NCBI GenBank assembly: GCA_910585165.1 | Contig: CAJUBX010000017.1 | Coordinates: 1 to 30,607, forward strand | Length of the DNA stretch: 30,607 bases | Source: an uncultured Oscillibacter sp. | Lineage (GTDB): Bacteria > Bacillota > Clostridia > Oscillospirales > Oscillospiraceae | Reading direction: 5' to 3' | Shown here: positions 30,502 through 30,607 of the stretch, one piece after another | How positions within the stretch are numbered: the stretch's first letter is position 1 | How the letters are laid out: each line of letters opens with the position of its first letter | Program-made: the position numbers and the translations under genes | Notes under the pieces: model-generated | Told to the model about the DNA's origin: nothing | What the model saw: only the letters and a program-made list of their open reading frames with translations | Database searches by the model: none

Positions 30502-30525
30502 AATAAAGCCCCGCCGCAGCGGCGG
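30502..30525 (-). terminator. Possible weak terminator or processing hairpin between nrdD and nrdG
   Basis: On the - strand a 6-bp all-GC stem (30525-30520 with 30516-30511), then GGGC and TTTATT, directly after the nrdD stop. It is short and could reduce nrdG transcription relative to nrdD rather than end it. Confidence 0.35.
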
Positions 30526-30526
30526 C

Positions 30527-30607
30527 TTACAGGTGCAGCACCCGGTCCCGGATCTCCTGGGTCCGGCCCTGGTTCCAGTACTGGGTCCCGATATAGCCGC
30601 AGGTCCG
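30527..30607 (-). CDS. nrdD: Anaerobic ribonucleoside-triphosphate reductase, C-terminal end only
   Basis: Only the last 26 residues are in the window, reading RTCGYIGTQYWNQGRTQEIR and then DRVLHL. RTCGYIG is the glycyl-radical motif of class III ribonucleotide reductase, and the tail matches the usual NrdD end. The gene runs off the right edge. Its activase nrdG lies downstream on the same strand. Confidence 0.93.
   Translation of the reverse strand, partial: RTCGYIGTQYWNQGRTQEIRDRVLHL

Noticed and set aside
1..30607. CRISPR array, tRNA, rRNA, phage or transposase genes
   Set aside because: No regularly spaced repeats, no cloverleaf-like or rRNA sequence recognised and no integrase or transposase-like protein.

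Overview
The window looks like a chromosomal segment of a GC-rich, low-oxygen Firmicute, most likely Clostridia of the Oscillospiraceae type (Flavonifractor/Oscillibacter-like). This rests on the ylxM-ffh-rpsP-khpA cluster, yqeG next to efp, a CD1247-type zinc-ribbon protein, an FprA-type flavodiiron protein, an anaerobic ribonucleotide reductase (nrdD/nrdG) and BceRS- and YtrA-like regulators. Genus assignment is inference; there is no rRNA or tRNA here.

Region 1 (1-12842, all +) is one tightly packed operon of 11 genes, most overlapping or a few bases apart, ended by a strong intrinsic terminator. It encodes two FkbM-type methyltransferases (the first cut off at the window edge next to a 20-nt C run), a CDP-glucose 4,6-dehydratase, a GT2 glycosyltransferase fused to a methyltransferase-like domain, four radical SAM proteins with SPASM-like C-termini, a COG5610-type HAD protein, an RmlC-type sugar 3,5-epimerase and an SDR reductase/epimerase. 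It reads as a surface-glycan or glycoprotein modification locus making and decorating a CDP-linked 6-deoxyhexose. At least four proteins begin with the same kind of small Rossmann-like module fused to different catalytic domains. This is the best candidate for an undescribed system in the window.

Region 2 (12.88-17.4 kb) is housekeeping: a divergent GH18-like protein, yqeG, efp, a CD1247-family protein, a MATE transporter and a small membrane protein. Region 3 (17.4-22.1 kb, all -) has an RluA pseudouridine synthase behind a BceRS-like two-component system with its own promoter, then an MFS exporter and its TetR regulator, with a 23-bp perfect palindrome as the likely operator. Region 4 (22.3-24.7 kb, +) is ylxM-ffh-rpsP-khpA for protein targeting and translation.

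Region 5 (24.7-28.9 kb, -) has the flavodiiron protein, a hairpin-dense non-coding segment of about 280 bp, and a YtrA-like operon (GntR regulator, ABC ATPase, permease, lipoprotein). Region 6 (28.9-30.6 kb, -) is nrdD (only its C-terminal end is present), nrdG, an XRE regulator and a DUF1622 membrane protein, ended by an intrinsic terminator. Clear sigma-A-type promoters precede several transcription units and are listed.
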